Assembly (NCBI GenBank): GCA_951802425.1 | Contig: OX637795.1 | Coordinates: 3,204,501-3,268,500 of the forward strand | Source of the DNA: Clavaria fumosa | Taxonomy: Eukaryota; Basidiomycota; Agaricomycetes; Agaricales; Clavariaceae | DNA: 64,000 nt | Direction of reading: 5' to 3' | Part shown: positions 10,560 to 20,779 of the stretch, piece after piece | Numbering within the stretch: the stretch's first letter is position 1 | How the letters are laid out: every line of letters begins with the position of its first letter | Notes under the pieces: generated by a model | Seen by the model: only the letters and a program-made list of their open reading frames with translations | What the model was told of the DNA's origin: nothing | Database searches by the model: none | Position numbers and translations under genes: made by a program

Positions 10560-10950
10560 ACCCTTCAATTGAAAATTCCAGAACCACAAATTCATTTTAA
10601 TTATATGTCTGCATAAACCTGTGGTTTTATTTTTATTTCAAATATCTAGGGGTAGGTTCCTTAGGCAAAATACAGCTTTGTCACGCAATTGATCATGTGA
10701 TCTTACTGTTTGTGAATGCAGCCTATCTTAGGAAAAAGACATAGTATATATAGCGGGAACCCTGGGAGTTGCCAGTGTTCCCACACTTGGACCCTGTGAG
10801 TCACGTGATGTGCCCAGGCCTGGGTCATGTGACTTTTGCATTACATAATCTGCCACCTGTCCAGGTCATGTGACTTTCCTGCAATCTTCCTGCATCTCTT
10901 TCGCAACCCTCCCTCTTGCTTCTCAGGTGCTTATGTAAGCAGTCCTGACA

Positions 10951-11344
10951 CAGTATCTTGCCTGGGACTATAGACACATAAATGCAGTCCCTGACCCAAA
11001 GTAGTGCCGCCTCCCAATGCTTCCCAGCACTAGCAGATCATGCACTCCCTAGACGAGGGGCGTACAACCGGGCTTGTTTGAGGACAGCGCAATGCATTGA
11101 GAGCAAAGCCACATCATCAGATCGACGCTTTCCAAGGTGCAGCAGACCTACATAGGGCTATTGTTCATTACAATTGTCCAAACACCGGGTACACTGCCAT
11201 ATACAAGAAGCTCCTACTAAGCAAGCTGAAAACAATGATTACAGACGATACAAGTACAGACCACCTTGGACTATAAACCACAAAGCATCAGGAAACTTCC
11301 TTTGCATGTTCTCACAAAAATATTGGGCATAACAGGGAATCAGG
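10951..11344. other. intergenic, downstream flank
   Basis: This stretch lies between the gypsy LTR end and the stop codon of the membrane-protein gene at 11345. It will contain that gene's 3' untranslated region. I see no gene or repeat in it. Confidence 0.4.
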
Positions 11345-12963
11345 TCAATCTGTATAGGGCGGCGGCGAAGACGCCGTCGTGTTCTGCCTTGCCAAACTGG
11401 AAGATGCAGACGATGCTTCGATGAGTAGATTATTAGCAGAGGCAATGACTTGTCTTTCACGCGGGCTCAACTGCGAGCGAGAGATGGCCCCCAGGATAGT
11501 CGCAAAGTCAAGAGTGCTATCCTGAGTCTCGGTCGTGGAGGGCGGCCGGAGCTGCAGCGTGGGATTTGGCGATGATGTCTCTGGTGCCGTATTAGCGGGG
11601 GTATCAGAGAGCTGGACGGATGGTGGCTGCGGGTCGGCGGGAAATGCTAAATCTGTCACTAGTTTGGAGGAGGAAGCTTGGTGTCCACTATCCGGAGCTT
11701 CACGTAGCCATTGTGATGGAAGAGAAGAATCGGCTTCCGAGGGAATTATAGCGCCTTGAGATGACCCCTGGCCGACTAGAGTAGAAAAAAAGGGATGAGT
11801 GTGATTGCGCTGAAATGCTATTTATTGGGAAAGAAGACACTTTACCTATGGGGTCCACATGGGCAGCAAGATAACCTGTCACTGGTACGTCGATGGGATT
11901 GTTAGACGTGGGCTCAGTCCTGTGACTGTAAAGGTCGAGTGGAGAAAATGGGTATTGCTGTGTGCCGCCAAGGAATTCCGTGCCTGACAAACGTCCCGCT
12001 ATAGTCGAGGGCATAGGTGAATGGATATGATGAACATACCAGAAGACCGGAACGGTGATGAGAGGTCCGTAGACCCCAATTGGCCTGTCGCCAATTCTGA
12101 GATAGATGAGGGTTGATGATCGATGGGAGAAGATGCTCTTGCTAGAACCGAGTGTCTACGCCTCCGCCAGAGCACAAGGGTGAGGATGAGTAGAACAAAG
12201 GCTACTGCGCCAACGACACCACCAGCAACCGCAGCATTGCGTGATTTAGGAGAAGGTGTTGGCGATGGTGGGCTCGTGGAAGAAGTTATTGGTGAGGATG
12301 ACGACGGTGGGGACGTTGTCGATATGACAGCGAGGTTTGGGCTATTAGAGTCAATTAGTATGTTGTGTGGAAACTTCAAGAACGGGTCGTACTTGAGAGT
12401 AATGGTCGGGTATGCGTCTGTGGGAAAGGCGGTGGTAGGGCTGATAATGGTCGGGTCAGAGACAAGGAGTGGACGGGAAAGGAGACATACAAAGAGATTG
12501 TGGAGAGGGAAGTGGCAGGCAGAGAAGGGTTTCGAGTGTAGGATTCAAAAGCACTCGTGAAGTAATCCAAATGTGAATAAGTTGTTGTGATATTCCCCAA
12601 GCAAGTCGACGATGATGACCCAGGTTGAACAGTGTAATTTTGACCCGCATTAAATTCGATACCAGCGGGAATATTACAAATCCATTCAAAATAACCAATG
12701 CCTTTGGGGAAATAAAGGTGAAGAAGAATGTTTGAGCGTGTTTCGTCGTAAAAGTAAAAGTGTTCATTCGCCGTCGTGTTGTAGAAAATATCGAATGGTT
12801 CACATTCCGTGGCCGTAAATGGAAAGATAAATGAGACACCAAAGTAGTTGTACAGCCACCCAGTAGTCGTTGGTGGTGGTGCCAATGGTTTCGCAACTGT
12901 GGATAGAATCGCAATAACAGACATCGCCAGAACTGCCCATTGCAAGCACATTGTCGCCGTCAA
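11345..12963 (-). CDS. single-pass membrane protein with Ser/Thr-rich stalk
   Basis: Four exons on the minus strand, about 12963-12491, 12440-12046, 11996-11846 and 11773-11345; introns have GTATGT/GTAAAG donors and are about 50-70 bp. The product starts MTATMCLQWAVLAMSVIAIL, a signal peptide. About 150 residues of secreted domain with N-glycosylation sites (NTT, NYT, NIT) follow, then a Ser/Pro/Thr stalk and one membrane segment (AVAGGVVGAVAFVLLILTLV) closed by the stop-transfer run WRRRRR-like WRRRRH. A long cytosolic tail ends SPPPYTD. This architecture recurs in many mushroom genomes as wall-sensor-like or uncharacterised proteins. No enzyme domain is seen, and the function is unknown. 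Confidence 0.75.
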
Positions 12964-14490
12964 GAGAGAAGAGCGCTCTCCACAAAGCTGTACCTTATCA
13001 CCTCATTATCACCAACCGCGCGGGCATGCTATGATGGCGATCCTGATCCGGGATTGGGGGACCCATCCTTGGGTCTGGGCCGCAGTTACCTCCACACTAT
13101 CAATGGTGGGTAGGGTATCATTCGAAAGCCTCTCTCCTGCTCGACTTTCAGGTTGTCGTTCACTTTCTCCGCGACTGTGATGCACACACAGAGATTGCGG
13201 ACGGCATCTAGTGGCGAGCCGAACGTTATCAACGACCAGATATAAAAAGTCGACTTTTGAATGGGATTGATAACCCGGCGCTCTATGCAGTGTGGCAGTG
13301 CCCACACGATTGGAAGGCGAATGCGTAGGTCGAACTGTCTGATGTTACATCAATGCTGGGACGACTTCTTCAATGGTGGAACGTTTTACAAACATTCCCC
13401 TCACTGAAGCCTGCCGACACTTTCCTTTGTCACCACGACTCGTGCTCCGCTTCATTGCCATGTGGCACACAATTTCCAAAAGCGCTGCTGCACCGCCCTA
13501 TTTACTTTCTGTATGATGTATGCTCTAATGTGTCTGTGTCTGTGTGGGTTTCAGTCACACTCCGACCACCAACTGGCCCTGGAACCCATATGATGCGCGA
13601 GACACGAGTGCCGTCTCGTGGCGCTGCTACGTAAGTGCTCCTTACCTCGAATACAAGGCATGCCTCCTGACACAAGAGCTTATTCGACCAAGTGACCACG
13701 CTTGAGACATAGCCACGCGAGTTCTTCCTCAATTGTGACGTCATATCTTGCTGTTCGGCCGATGATGACAGACAATACAACAAGTACCTGATCGATGATC
13801 GATGATCACTTGTAAAGATGTTGTATTATACAACAACTTGTATATGTCATAAAAATTAAGGCCATATTTATGGTGGTGGTGGAGATGCTATGGCCGAATT
13901 GGGTGAGTAGATTGGTAACAGAGGCAACAATCTGTCTCTCCCTCATGCTCAATCACACACAAGAAATGACCCCTAAAATGGTCACAAGGTCAGGGGGTTC
14001 CACTTGAGTCTCACTTGTCAAGGGCAGCTGGAGCAGAGGCATTGCATCTAGACATGACATTTCTGGTATCAGAGCATAGGAATCAAGCAGTATTACTGTA
14101 ACTGCATCTCTGCATGATTCTTAGTCCTTGCTCTAGAGCCCCATCTTCTTCTAGGTATAGATTTTACATTAAATAGCAAACCAGTCATCAATGGTTTTCA
14201 TGGCTTATTGGTACACAGGCATAGGTAGATGAGGTAGTAGGCTTGTAGACTAATGAGACACATATTTGCAGGGTTCTAGACAAGGAGGAAGCCTAAGCAG
14301 AGTGAGGTAAGCATATGATATCCTAACAAAGACAAAGGTGTAATGTGGAGGTCAGTAGAACTGACCAGTCTAGTGAATACACCTTGTCATGGAAAAGGAA
14401 GCAACATCATCAATCCCTCTCATCTTTGTTAATATTTGTCCACACAGACCTGTGTTCCTTTGCCCTCTCCTTCCCATCCCCCAATTTTAA
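12964..14490. other. gene-poor region
   Basis: It contains the promoter of the membrane-protein gene (just above 12963). Short open frames here show no domain, no coding-like pattern and no repeat in the window. 14337-14402 is an eroded match to 34438-34517 (TAATGTGGA ... GGAAAAGGAAGC), so an old copy of right-hand material has landed here. Confidence 0.45.
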
Positions 14491-14492
14491 AG

Positions 14493-14645
14493 ATGATGAT
14501 TTGAATTTGTCTCAGGAATAAATACCAAAAAAAAATGAATAATTTGAATATTTCTCCTTTGAGCCAGTGCCAGCAAAGGATTTTTTGAAGGAGAAATTAT
14601 TCAAAAATTTATTGCTGAGACAAGTTCAAATCATCATATTTAATA
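14493..14645. repeat. foldback (long inverted repeat)
   Basis: ATGATGATTTGAATTTGTCTC followed by AGGAATAAAT on the left is answered on the right by the complement of ATGATTTGAACTTGTCTCAGC AATAAAT; inner arms ATTTCTCCTT / AAGGAGAAAT also pair. The loop is only about 25 bp. It looks like a small foldback or MITE remnant in an A+T-rich stretch. No target duplication is certain. Confidence 0.6.
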
Positions 14646-15352
14646 TATAATAATACCACTCAAAAAATTAGATGAAAAAATTATAAAATTATAATCCTAC
14701 AAATTTTGTATTTTCTAACAACTTTTCTTGCCTTGGATATGTGAAACAATCTTTTATAAATAAATTCATTTTTTTTTACAATATATGAAACCATTTTTGA
14801 TGCCTACAAGTTTTAAATCTTTTGGCATCCCTTATTGAAATTTTTTACTGTAATGAGTTGGTCATGAACACTGTGGCATGTTGTCACAAGAGCAAAACAT
14901 ATATTTCTGTTGCTCCCAGTTTATGACATGCCTTTGATTGGCATCTCTTGAACTGTAGGAGACTTTCTCTTGTTTGTCAATGTCACTCTATCTTCCAAGT
15001 TCGTACGTTGCGAATTCATTCATGTAGTTAGCACAGAATGCAGTGTGCAATAGTTTGAGGTTCACAGTCAGTAGAAATCTGCAACCTTGACTGACTTCCC
15101 ACCATCATCTCATTCACTCCTTCCCACTAAACCATTTCTTCAGGCACTTTGACTCCGCTCATCTAGATCGCGATTAGAACCCCGCGGCTGCGCCTGGAAC
15201 TTGCGACGAAATCAGGCCTACTAAACGTCACCGGGAGTGGAACCATTCGCTAGTAATGGTGAGCTTTCCGACCCTCATTGGTGAGCAACAAAAAGACAGC
15301 CATTTTACCAGCGATGTAAAAGAGAATTAATTGAAGGGGGCCAGTTCATACC
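14646..15352. repeat. A+T-rich stretch and eroded duplicate of the 18.7 kb region
   Basis: 14646-14850 is A+T-rich with no gene. 14905-15110 is a degraded copy of 18655-18870 and 28975-29195 (TTTATGACATG ... GTCTTCCAAGTT ... GTAGTTAGCACAGAAT). This is the region just downstream of the Cys-rich protein gene. The copy is more diverged than the two units are from each other. Confidence 0.6.
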
Positions 15353-15465
15353 GCACTCATCCCATTTCCTCCAATTTCTTCAGGCCAACGTGTCCTACAA
15401 CCCTCTCCACATAGGCGCCACTCAATCAACGACCTAATCATGATCAGTCTCTGCACGAGACACTG

Positions 15466-15705
15466 CTAAGCCCGGCACTCGATCTTTTGGTGTGCCCGCA
15501 CTTCTCGGCAAGAGAGGCGGCGACGAGTAGTGCGTCGCCAGGATGAAAGGGGCAACTTGAAGGCCTCTTCCGCCCCTTCAACGTGTCCGTGGAATTGATC
15601 GTCCGGGTCCGGTAATCTGCTATCTTTCAGAAGCTCGCACAAGGTGGAGTGGCAAACACACACTCGCATCCCGCCCGTGACACGCGGTACCGGCGCTACG
15701 CTCAC
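15466..15705 (-). other. conserved open frame, unknown
   Basis: A minus-strand frame including CHSTLCELLKDSRLPDPDD and ending RAHQKIECRA is present here and at 24990-25208 with almost no change. It could be the 3' exon of a gene whose upstream exons lie in the repeats to the right (15813-16275). With so little divergence between copies I cannot tell coding from chance, and I recognise no family. Confidence 0.25.
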
Positions 15706-15899
15706 AGAAGCAAGTCCTTGTTAGTTGTATCTCAGATTCCTTCCTCCGAGTGGAGAATGTGACAATCCGTAGGCGTCTACGAGTGTTATCAACAGGATTG
15801 TCGCCCATTATGTCAATTTCGTTTACAGTAACACTGGTGCCACCCTCCTGGAAATGACATGCGCCCAAGTTGCGATGACCCACGGGATGGTGCACGGGA

Positions 15900-16650
15900 T
15901 GGTGCACGGGATGGTGCGTTTGCCACATTAGGAGCTGTCACTCTCCTCAGCCGAAAAACGCAGACAGGCATCTCATTGTTATCTCCTCTCAAGCTCCTCA
16001 TGTTTTTATCTACCCGTGCATGAGTCTCGTCTACCCGCGCGTGCGCACTTGCACGGGCCTCTGCCTCCACCCGTGTCGCTGGGGTTCTGCCTAAACGACC
16101 CCTGTACGTAAACCGAACCTCCTTCACATGCATCTGTGCCTATGTCAAAAATCCCAGAAGTACCGTAGGCGTCGACCTCTTCCACCCTCCCGCCGCAAGC
16201 TGCTCTGCACATAACCGTGTTCCGGGCACCTACACTTACGCCTTCAGGCATTTTTGCGAGTAATACGGGCATCACTGCCCCGTCCTAGTTGAGCAGCGCT
16301 TTATGAGTCTAGGTGTGTGGCATGTCATAGGTATGCGGATGGCGTCCAAATGTGCCTCTCAAATGTTCAATGTTTGTCACTTACACAGGTTTCCCCCACT
16401 AGAAGGAAGATGGCCTCACCTACTTGAGTCCTGGTATGACAAAGTCTTAATGCCTTGCAAATGTCACAAGACTACTCAATCTAGTTGGTCGGGCTTGGGG
16501 TTCGTTCCATCTGGTCGGAAGTTTTTCATTTGGCTAGTGAAAATCTCTAGTCCGGGCCTTCATATTTCTGCTTTTCACGGCCAGCAACTTGTTACCTTGT
16601 GGTCGAAATATGACCCCCCTCGTGCAGATGATCACTGATAAGGTGCCACG
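15900..16650. repeat. ~780-bp repeat, copy A (unit 1)
   Basis: First of two tandem copies in unit 1; unit 2 has one (25245-25960). The minus strand of each copy holds open frames without stops in all three, for example MHVKEVRFTY then GRLGRT and later MPVCVFRLRRVTA. The copies differ mostly at single bases. Between the copies and the next gene there is no obvious promoter other than that gene's own. It may be an upstream repeat or part of an unrecognised minus-strand gene. Confidence 0.7.
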
Positions 16651-16689
16651 CCTTAACCGTGGGTGAGCGCTGGGCAACCAAAACAGTAA

Positions 16690-17440
16690 TCCCGCTGCAA
16701 CGTGTGGTACGTTTGCCACATCAGAAGCTGTCACTTTCCTCAGCCGAAAAACGCAGACAAGCATCTCGGTGTTATCTCCTCTCAAGCTCCCTATGTTTCT
16801 ATCTACCTGTGCAAGAGTCTCGTCTATTTGCGCGTGCGCACTTGCACGGGCGTCTGCCTCCACCCGTGTCACTGAGGTTCCGCCTAAACGCCCCCCGTAC
16901 GTAGACCGAACCTCCTTCACATGCATCTGTGCCTATGTCAAAAATCCCAGAAGTGCCGTAGGCGTCGACCTCTTCCACCCTCCTACCGCAAGCTGCTCTG
17001 CACATAACCGTGTCTCTGGCACCTACACTTACGCCTTCAGGTATTTCTGCGAGCAATACGTGCATCACTGCGCCGTCCTAGTTGAGCAGCGCTTTATGAG
17101 TCTAGGTGTGTGGCATGTAATAGGTATGTGGATGGCGTCCAAATGTGCCTCTTAAATGTTCAATGTTTGTTACTTGCACAGGTTTCCCTCGCTAAAAGGA
17201 AGATGGCCTCACCCATTTGAGTCCTGGTATGACAGTCTTAAATTAAATGCAAATGTCATGAGACTACTCAATCTAGTTGGTCAGGCTTGGGGGTCGTTCC
17301 ATCCGGTCGGAAGGTCTTCATTCGACCAGTGAAAATCTCTAGTCTGGCCTCATATTTCCTGCTTTTCACCGCAACCTGTGTTATCTATACGATCCTCCCT
17401 CGTGCAAGTGATCACCTGAGGAGCGCCAAGCCCACCAAAA
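16690..17440. repeat. ~780-bp repeat, copy B (unit 1)
   Basis: Second tandem copy, beginning near GTTTGCCACATCAGAAGCTG and ending in the segment CTCGTGCAAGTGATCACC about 130 bp before the start of the Cys-rich protein gene. Its minus-strand frame differs from copy A by about 20 residues but keeps no stop. Confidence 0.7.
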
Positions 17441-17508
17441 ATAGTAATCCCCCTGCAACACCGCAAAGTATGGTCCAGAAAGCTACCTTCAAAATACGGG
17501 ATAGCGCA

Positions 17509-17515
17509 CTATAAG
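17509..17515 (+). promoter_or_regulatory. TATA-like box of the unit 1 surface-protein gene
   Basis: CTATAAG about 60 bp upstream of the ATG at 17574. The same box, with identical flank (ACTATAAGTGCAGGGCCTG), stands at the same distance in unit 2. Confidence 0.5.
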
Positions 17516-17573
17516 TGCAGGGCCTGTTCACGCAGCCTTCACCATCGCAGCCCTCGCTTCGAATCCTAGCAGA

Positions 17574-18609
17574 ATGGTTGCCGCCTTTCTATTCTTTGCC
17601 ATTCTCCTCGCATCACCCATTCTGAACGCGAACGCATACGCAGCCAGTAGCTTCTCCTCGCTCCATTTAGCAAAGAGCTCTCTCTTCGGCTCTTCCCTCA
17701 ACAAACGTCAGGCCTCTGCTTGGGCAAAGTATGTCATCTTCACATTCCGCACATCCTTTGCACCTCTGTTGATATTGGGCTCCTCGCAGCCCCACATGCT
17801 CTCCCTGCCCAGACGGCTCATGTTGCTGCCCAACCGGTTCAACCTGTCTCCCGAATAGACAATGCAACATTCCATGCACGTCCAAAGACATCCCATGCGG
17901 TGAGGGCGTGCTTTCCGCACTGTCGTTCTCATACAGGTCATGCTAAACATCCCTTGTTCTTTCTTACCAGGAGCGGGCTGCTGCTTTGCAACCGAATCTT
18001 GCGGCAGCGACGGCCTATGCCACCCGGGCAGTAAGTGACAGGCTGTTCGTCTGCACGCCTCCCTGACAGGCGCGTTTTTCAGGCCCTCCTCCCCCTTCCC
18101 CTCCTCCTCCTCCCCCTCCTCCTCCTCCCCCTCCTCCTCCTCCCTCTCCTCCTCCTCCTTCGCCTCCCCCTCCTCCGGCTCCGGCTCCTCCTCCCGCTCC
18201 GGCTCCTCCTCCCGCTCCGGCTCCTCCTCCCGCTCCGGCTCCTCCTCCAGCTCCGGCTCCAGCTCCAGCTCCAGCTCCGGCTCCAGCTCCAGCTCCGGCT
18301 CCAGCTCCGGCTCCTCCTGCTCCTGCTCCTGCTCCTCCTCCGGCTCCGGCTCCTCCTCCTCCTCCGGCTCCTCCTCCTCCTCCTCCTCCTCCTCCTCCTC
18401 CGGCTCCGACTCCTCTTCCTCCTCCGGCTCCGCCTCCTCCTCCTCCTACTACTACCGCATTGGCGCAGACCACAGCCACATCTGTGGGCACTACAACCTT
18501 CTCGGCGACGAGTGACACTCCGATGGGCTGCATGCGCGTGCCGTCACTACTACTGCTCGCCGTTGTCATCGCTCACCTTGGCTTTTTCGCGAATTATGGG
18601 GTGTTCTGA
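17574..18609 (+). CDS. secreted Cys/Pro-rich, probably GPI-anchored protein, short paralogue
   Basis: Four exons (17574-17728, 17790-17899, 17971-18030, 18083-18609) sum to 852 bases, 283 residues plus stop. Order of parts: signal peptide MVAAFLFFAILLASPILNA; a short prosegment with one Kex2-type Lys-Arg site (SLFGSSLNKRQ); a Cys-rich module of about 55 residues with the pattern CPDGSCCCPTGSTCLPNRQC, then NIPC, DIPC, GAGCCFATESC, GSDGLC; a long run of Pro with Ala-Pro (CCT/GCT repeats); a Thr/Ser segment; and a hydrophobic C-terminus (MRVPSLLLLAVVIAHLGFF) fitting a GPI signal. Wall or surface localisation is inferred. The Cys pattern recalls granulin-like or other small CC-containing modules, but I assign no family. 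Third-position differences from unit 2 in SCGSDGLC support the frame. Confidence 0.85.
18083..18450. repeat. CCT/CCG simple repeat coding for the Pro-rich region
   Basis: Low-complexity CTC/CCT/GCT tract in exon 4 of the surface-protein gene. Read as coding it gives Pro runs then alternating Ala-Pro. The Gly-rich frame on the other strand and the Leu-rich frame are by-products of this tract. Confidence 0.85.
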
Positions 18610-20399
18610 TTTCGCATTTTGTCGCGAGGGCAGAGTTGGCGAAAACTGTTGCTCCGGCTTATGACATGTTATGGATTGGCACGTGTACGACGTCTTGAAA
18701 TGTCGGAGACTTTACTTTGTTTGTCATGATATCAATGTCGCTCTGTCTTCCAAGTTTGTACGTTGCGAGTTCATTCATGTATTCCGTTGTAGTTAGCACA
18801 GAATTCATTCCTTGCAGTGTACAATAATTTGACGTTCACATTCAGTAGAAATCGTGCGACCTTCCCCCACCGACCTCGCGGCGCTCGTGTGCCTGTGCCA
18901 GTCGGAGCCGTGAGTCCGGCGCTCGATCTTTGGTCTCCCCCCACTTCCCAGCGAGGGCGACGCAGATAGTTGCACCTGGCGTACACGCCGTTCCCGTCAT
19001 TTTCCCCTGCGTTCACCATGGGTTTATTGTTAACGCTAACGACGTTCCCAACCTAAGCGTCCCCTTGTAATGGTTTGACGCTTGTCATGGGACAGGAAAG
19101 AATGCTGTACAACACGATAAGTGGGAGGAGGCGGCGAAGGGGGACTGTGTGGACGAATATTAACAGAGATACGAGGGATTGATGGAATATATAAAAAGGC
19201 GACGCACTCGCAAATACCAGTGGTTTGACGCTTGTCGTGAGACAGGAAAGAAGCAGATGATCTGTGTTTCTTACGCCTTTTGACCGAGCGCGCATGGGTC
19301 CTCCGAAGAATCGGGCTGGATTAGAAGGCAAGTACAGTTTGTAGTGTGTTGACGAAGAGACCCAACGACGGCATACCCATCCAATCTTAGGAGATACAGT
19401 AGATAAGTCATCAGAATCTTGAATCACTTGATGAGTACGGCAGACCCTTTGAGGATCGTCAGGGTCAACCGACTTGTGTGAAAACGAACGTCGCTGCTTG
19501 TTCCGAGTCCGCGTCAAAAGCTCTGCCTGTCAATCTCGCTCTCGCCATCTGCAAGAGGTGAATCTGGTTGGAGGCCCCACGAAATTCGTGCTACCGCATG
19601 CAATGCTGTTCTATCAGTCCTCGAGGAACTAGAAAGGGATCTCCATCTCACGTGTGCGCGAGACTAATCCAAGCCCCCATGGGCGTCCCCCGATTGGACT
19701 TGAAGCCTGAAGTGCTCACGCTTTGCATATCAGTGGTAATTTTGTGTTTGCATTGTACACTGCCAAACTTTCAGGTTGCTTGGTAAGTAGGAATTACATG
19801 TTCACCCGGAATTCAGACATGTATAATTGTGTGTACTCTAGGACTCGGATTATAACATGAAACGATAGCTCATTCCCGTTGCTTCTGGGGATCCTGCATC
19901 GCAATGAAGCCATGAAGACACATTGGCCATCGCGAGTCACGATATCTTGAAGGAAATCGCTGCGGCGTTGCGCCCGAGCGTCCGCGCTTCTGCACTCGTT
20001 TGTGCAGGCGTTCTGGGCATCAGAACGGCGTAGATGGCGACTCGATGCACACTATGAATTGCCGTATGTGCATCATAGTTGCAGAGAAAGAGAACAATAC
20101 GGGCGACTGGGGTATTGTGAAGCCTGTGGGCATCATCTGGTCGGATCATTGAGTGCCCTAGGTCATCGATGACAGAGCCCTCGTCGTCAGTGGCTGTCAT
20201 GTTCGTCCCTCCTGTGACTCTGACGACCACGGATGCCCTGGGGCCATCAATCGTCACCCTGCAAGACAAGCGCCAGGCGTTGCAGTCGGTGCTCGTTGCA
20301 GCTCGAGTAGCTCCACCTTTCTAACGAACTCGCTGTCGTAGCCTGCTCTGTCTTGGTCCAATCTCCACTGGCTGCCGCGTCCCCAGCTCGTACCTCATC
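18610..20399. other. 3' flank and unit 1-specific insert
   Basis: 18610-19070 is shared with unit 2 (28937-29385). 19070-20780 is not. Within it 19255-19560 matches 34530-34930 (including CGCATGGGTCCTCCG and TTAGAAGGCAAGTACAGTTT), and a 37-bp direct repeat GGTTTGACGCTTGTC stands at about 19072 and 19223. A minus-strand frame at 19937-20269 (110 codons) has reasonable composition but no recognisable domain; I do not call it a gene. Confidence 0.5.
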
Positions 20400-20640
20400 C
20401 TCTCGGACATGTCCTCGCCCACCCCACCCTGGCGGATGCCGTGATTCGATTACATCTTCTTATACCCACCCACAATCCCGCGGACCTCATCTAGAGCCGG
20501 ACCTCGCCACTGCATGATGTCGACTGCATCTCCCAGCTCGACTCTCTCCTACACGTCATCGGCGGGCTCTTCCGCCCCAACGCGGATCCCTCCGCCCATC
20601 CGATCTTCCTGCATCACCTCTTGAACACCTTCGCGCGATT
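20400..20640 (+). pseudogene. possible broken gene fragment
   Basis: The plus strand gives GHVLAHPTLADAVIRLHLL then, after a TAG, SQLDSLLHVIGGLFRPN and HLLNTFARLQSFHLSTLNG. The hydrophobic spacing is that of a helical or LRR/F-box-like fungal protein. At least one stop breaks it and there is no counterpart in unit 2. Family assignment is only a guess. Confidence 0.3.
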
Positions 20641-20779
20641 ACAGTCATTCCACCTCTCCACTCTAAATGGCCCGCATGCATTGGGCCATCATGACCTTAT
20701 GCACGGACAAACACCTCCTCGCGACGCTGCACTGTACCTGCCTCATCAAGACACCCAAAGAGGTCCCTCATCCGCTAAA

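Larger units (their letters stand above)
5191..10728. mobile_element. TA-flanked TIR element interrupted by copia
   Basis: The left end (5191 on) reads AGATAGGCCGCATTCACAAA and the right end (up to 10728) is its reverse complement with one mismatch. The inverted repeats match at 37 of 38 bases. Both ends are flanked by TA (5189-5190 and 10729-10730), and removing the insert rejoins the gypsy LTR cleanly. Without the copia the element is about 470 bp with no coding capacity, so it is a MITE-like non-autonomous DNA transposon. A TA target fits Tc1/mariner-type or related elements. The superfamily is my inference. Confidence 0.7.
4688..10950 (-). repeat. gypsy 5' LTR split by nested insertions
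   Basis: 4688-5188 matches 579 to about 1068 and 10731-10950 matches about 1069-1286. Together they give about 721 bp, close to the 708-bp intact LTR. The gap between the two halves is the TIR element 5191-10728 with its passenger copia. The right end reads GTCCTGACA, matching GATCCTAACA of the other LTR. The left half has lost many CpG sites relative to 579-1286. Confidence 0.75.

Noticed and set aside
17720..18034. Open frame with PHALPAQTAHVAAQ, repeated in all modules of unit 2
   Set aside because: It is the frame one base away from the Cys-rich reading. The Cys-rich frame keeps intron phases and has mainly silent changes between copies.
18015..18569. Gly-rich open frame on the minus strand (also 28459-28896)
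   Set aside because: It is the reverse complement of the Pro-coding CCT/GCT tract in the surface-protein gene, whose four- and sixteen-exon models close in frame.
18035..18664. Leu-rich open frame on the plus strand
   Set aside because: Wrong frame of the same simple repeat. The frame giving Pro and ending in the conserved C-terminal hydrophobic tail is supported by both units.
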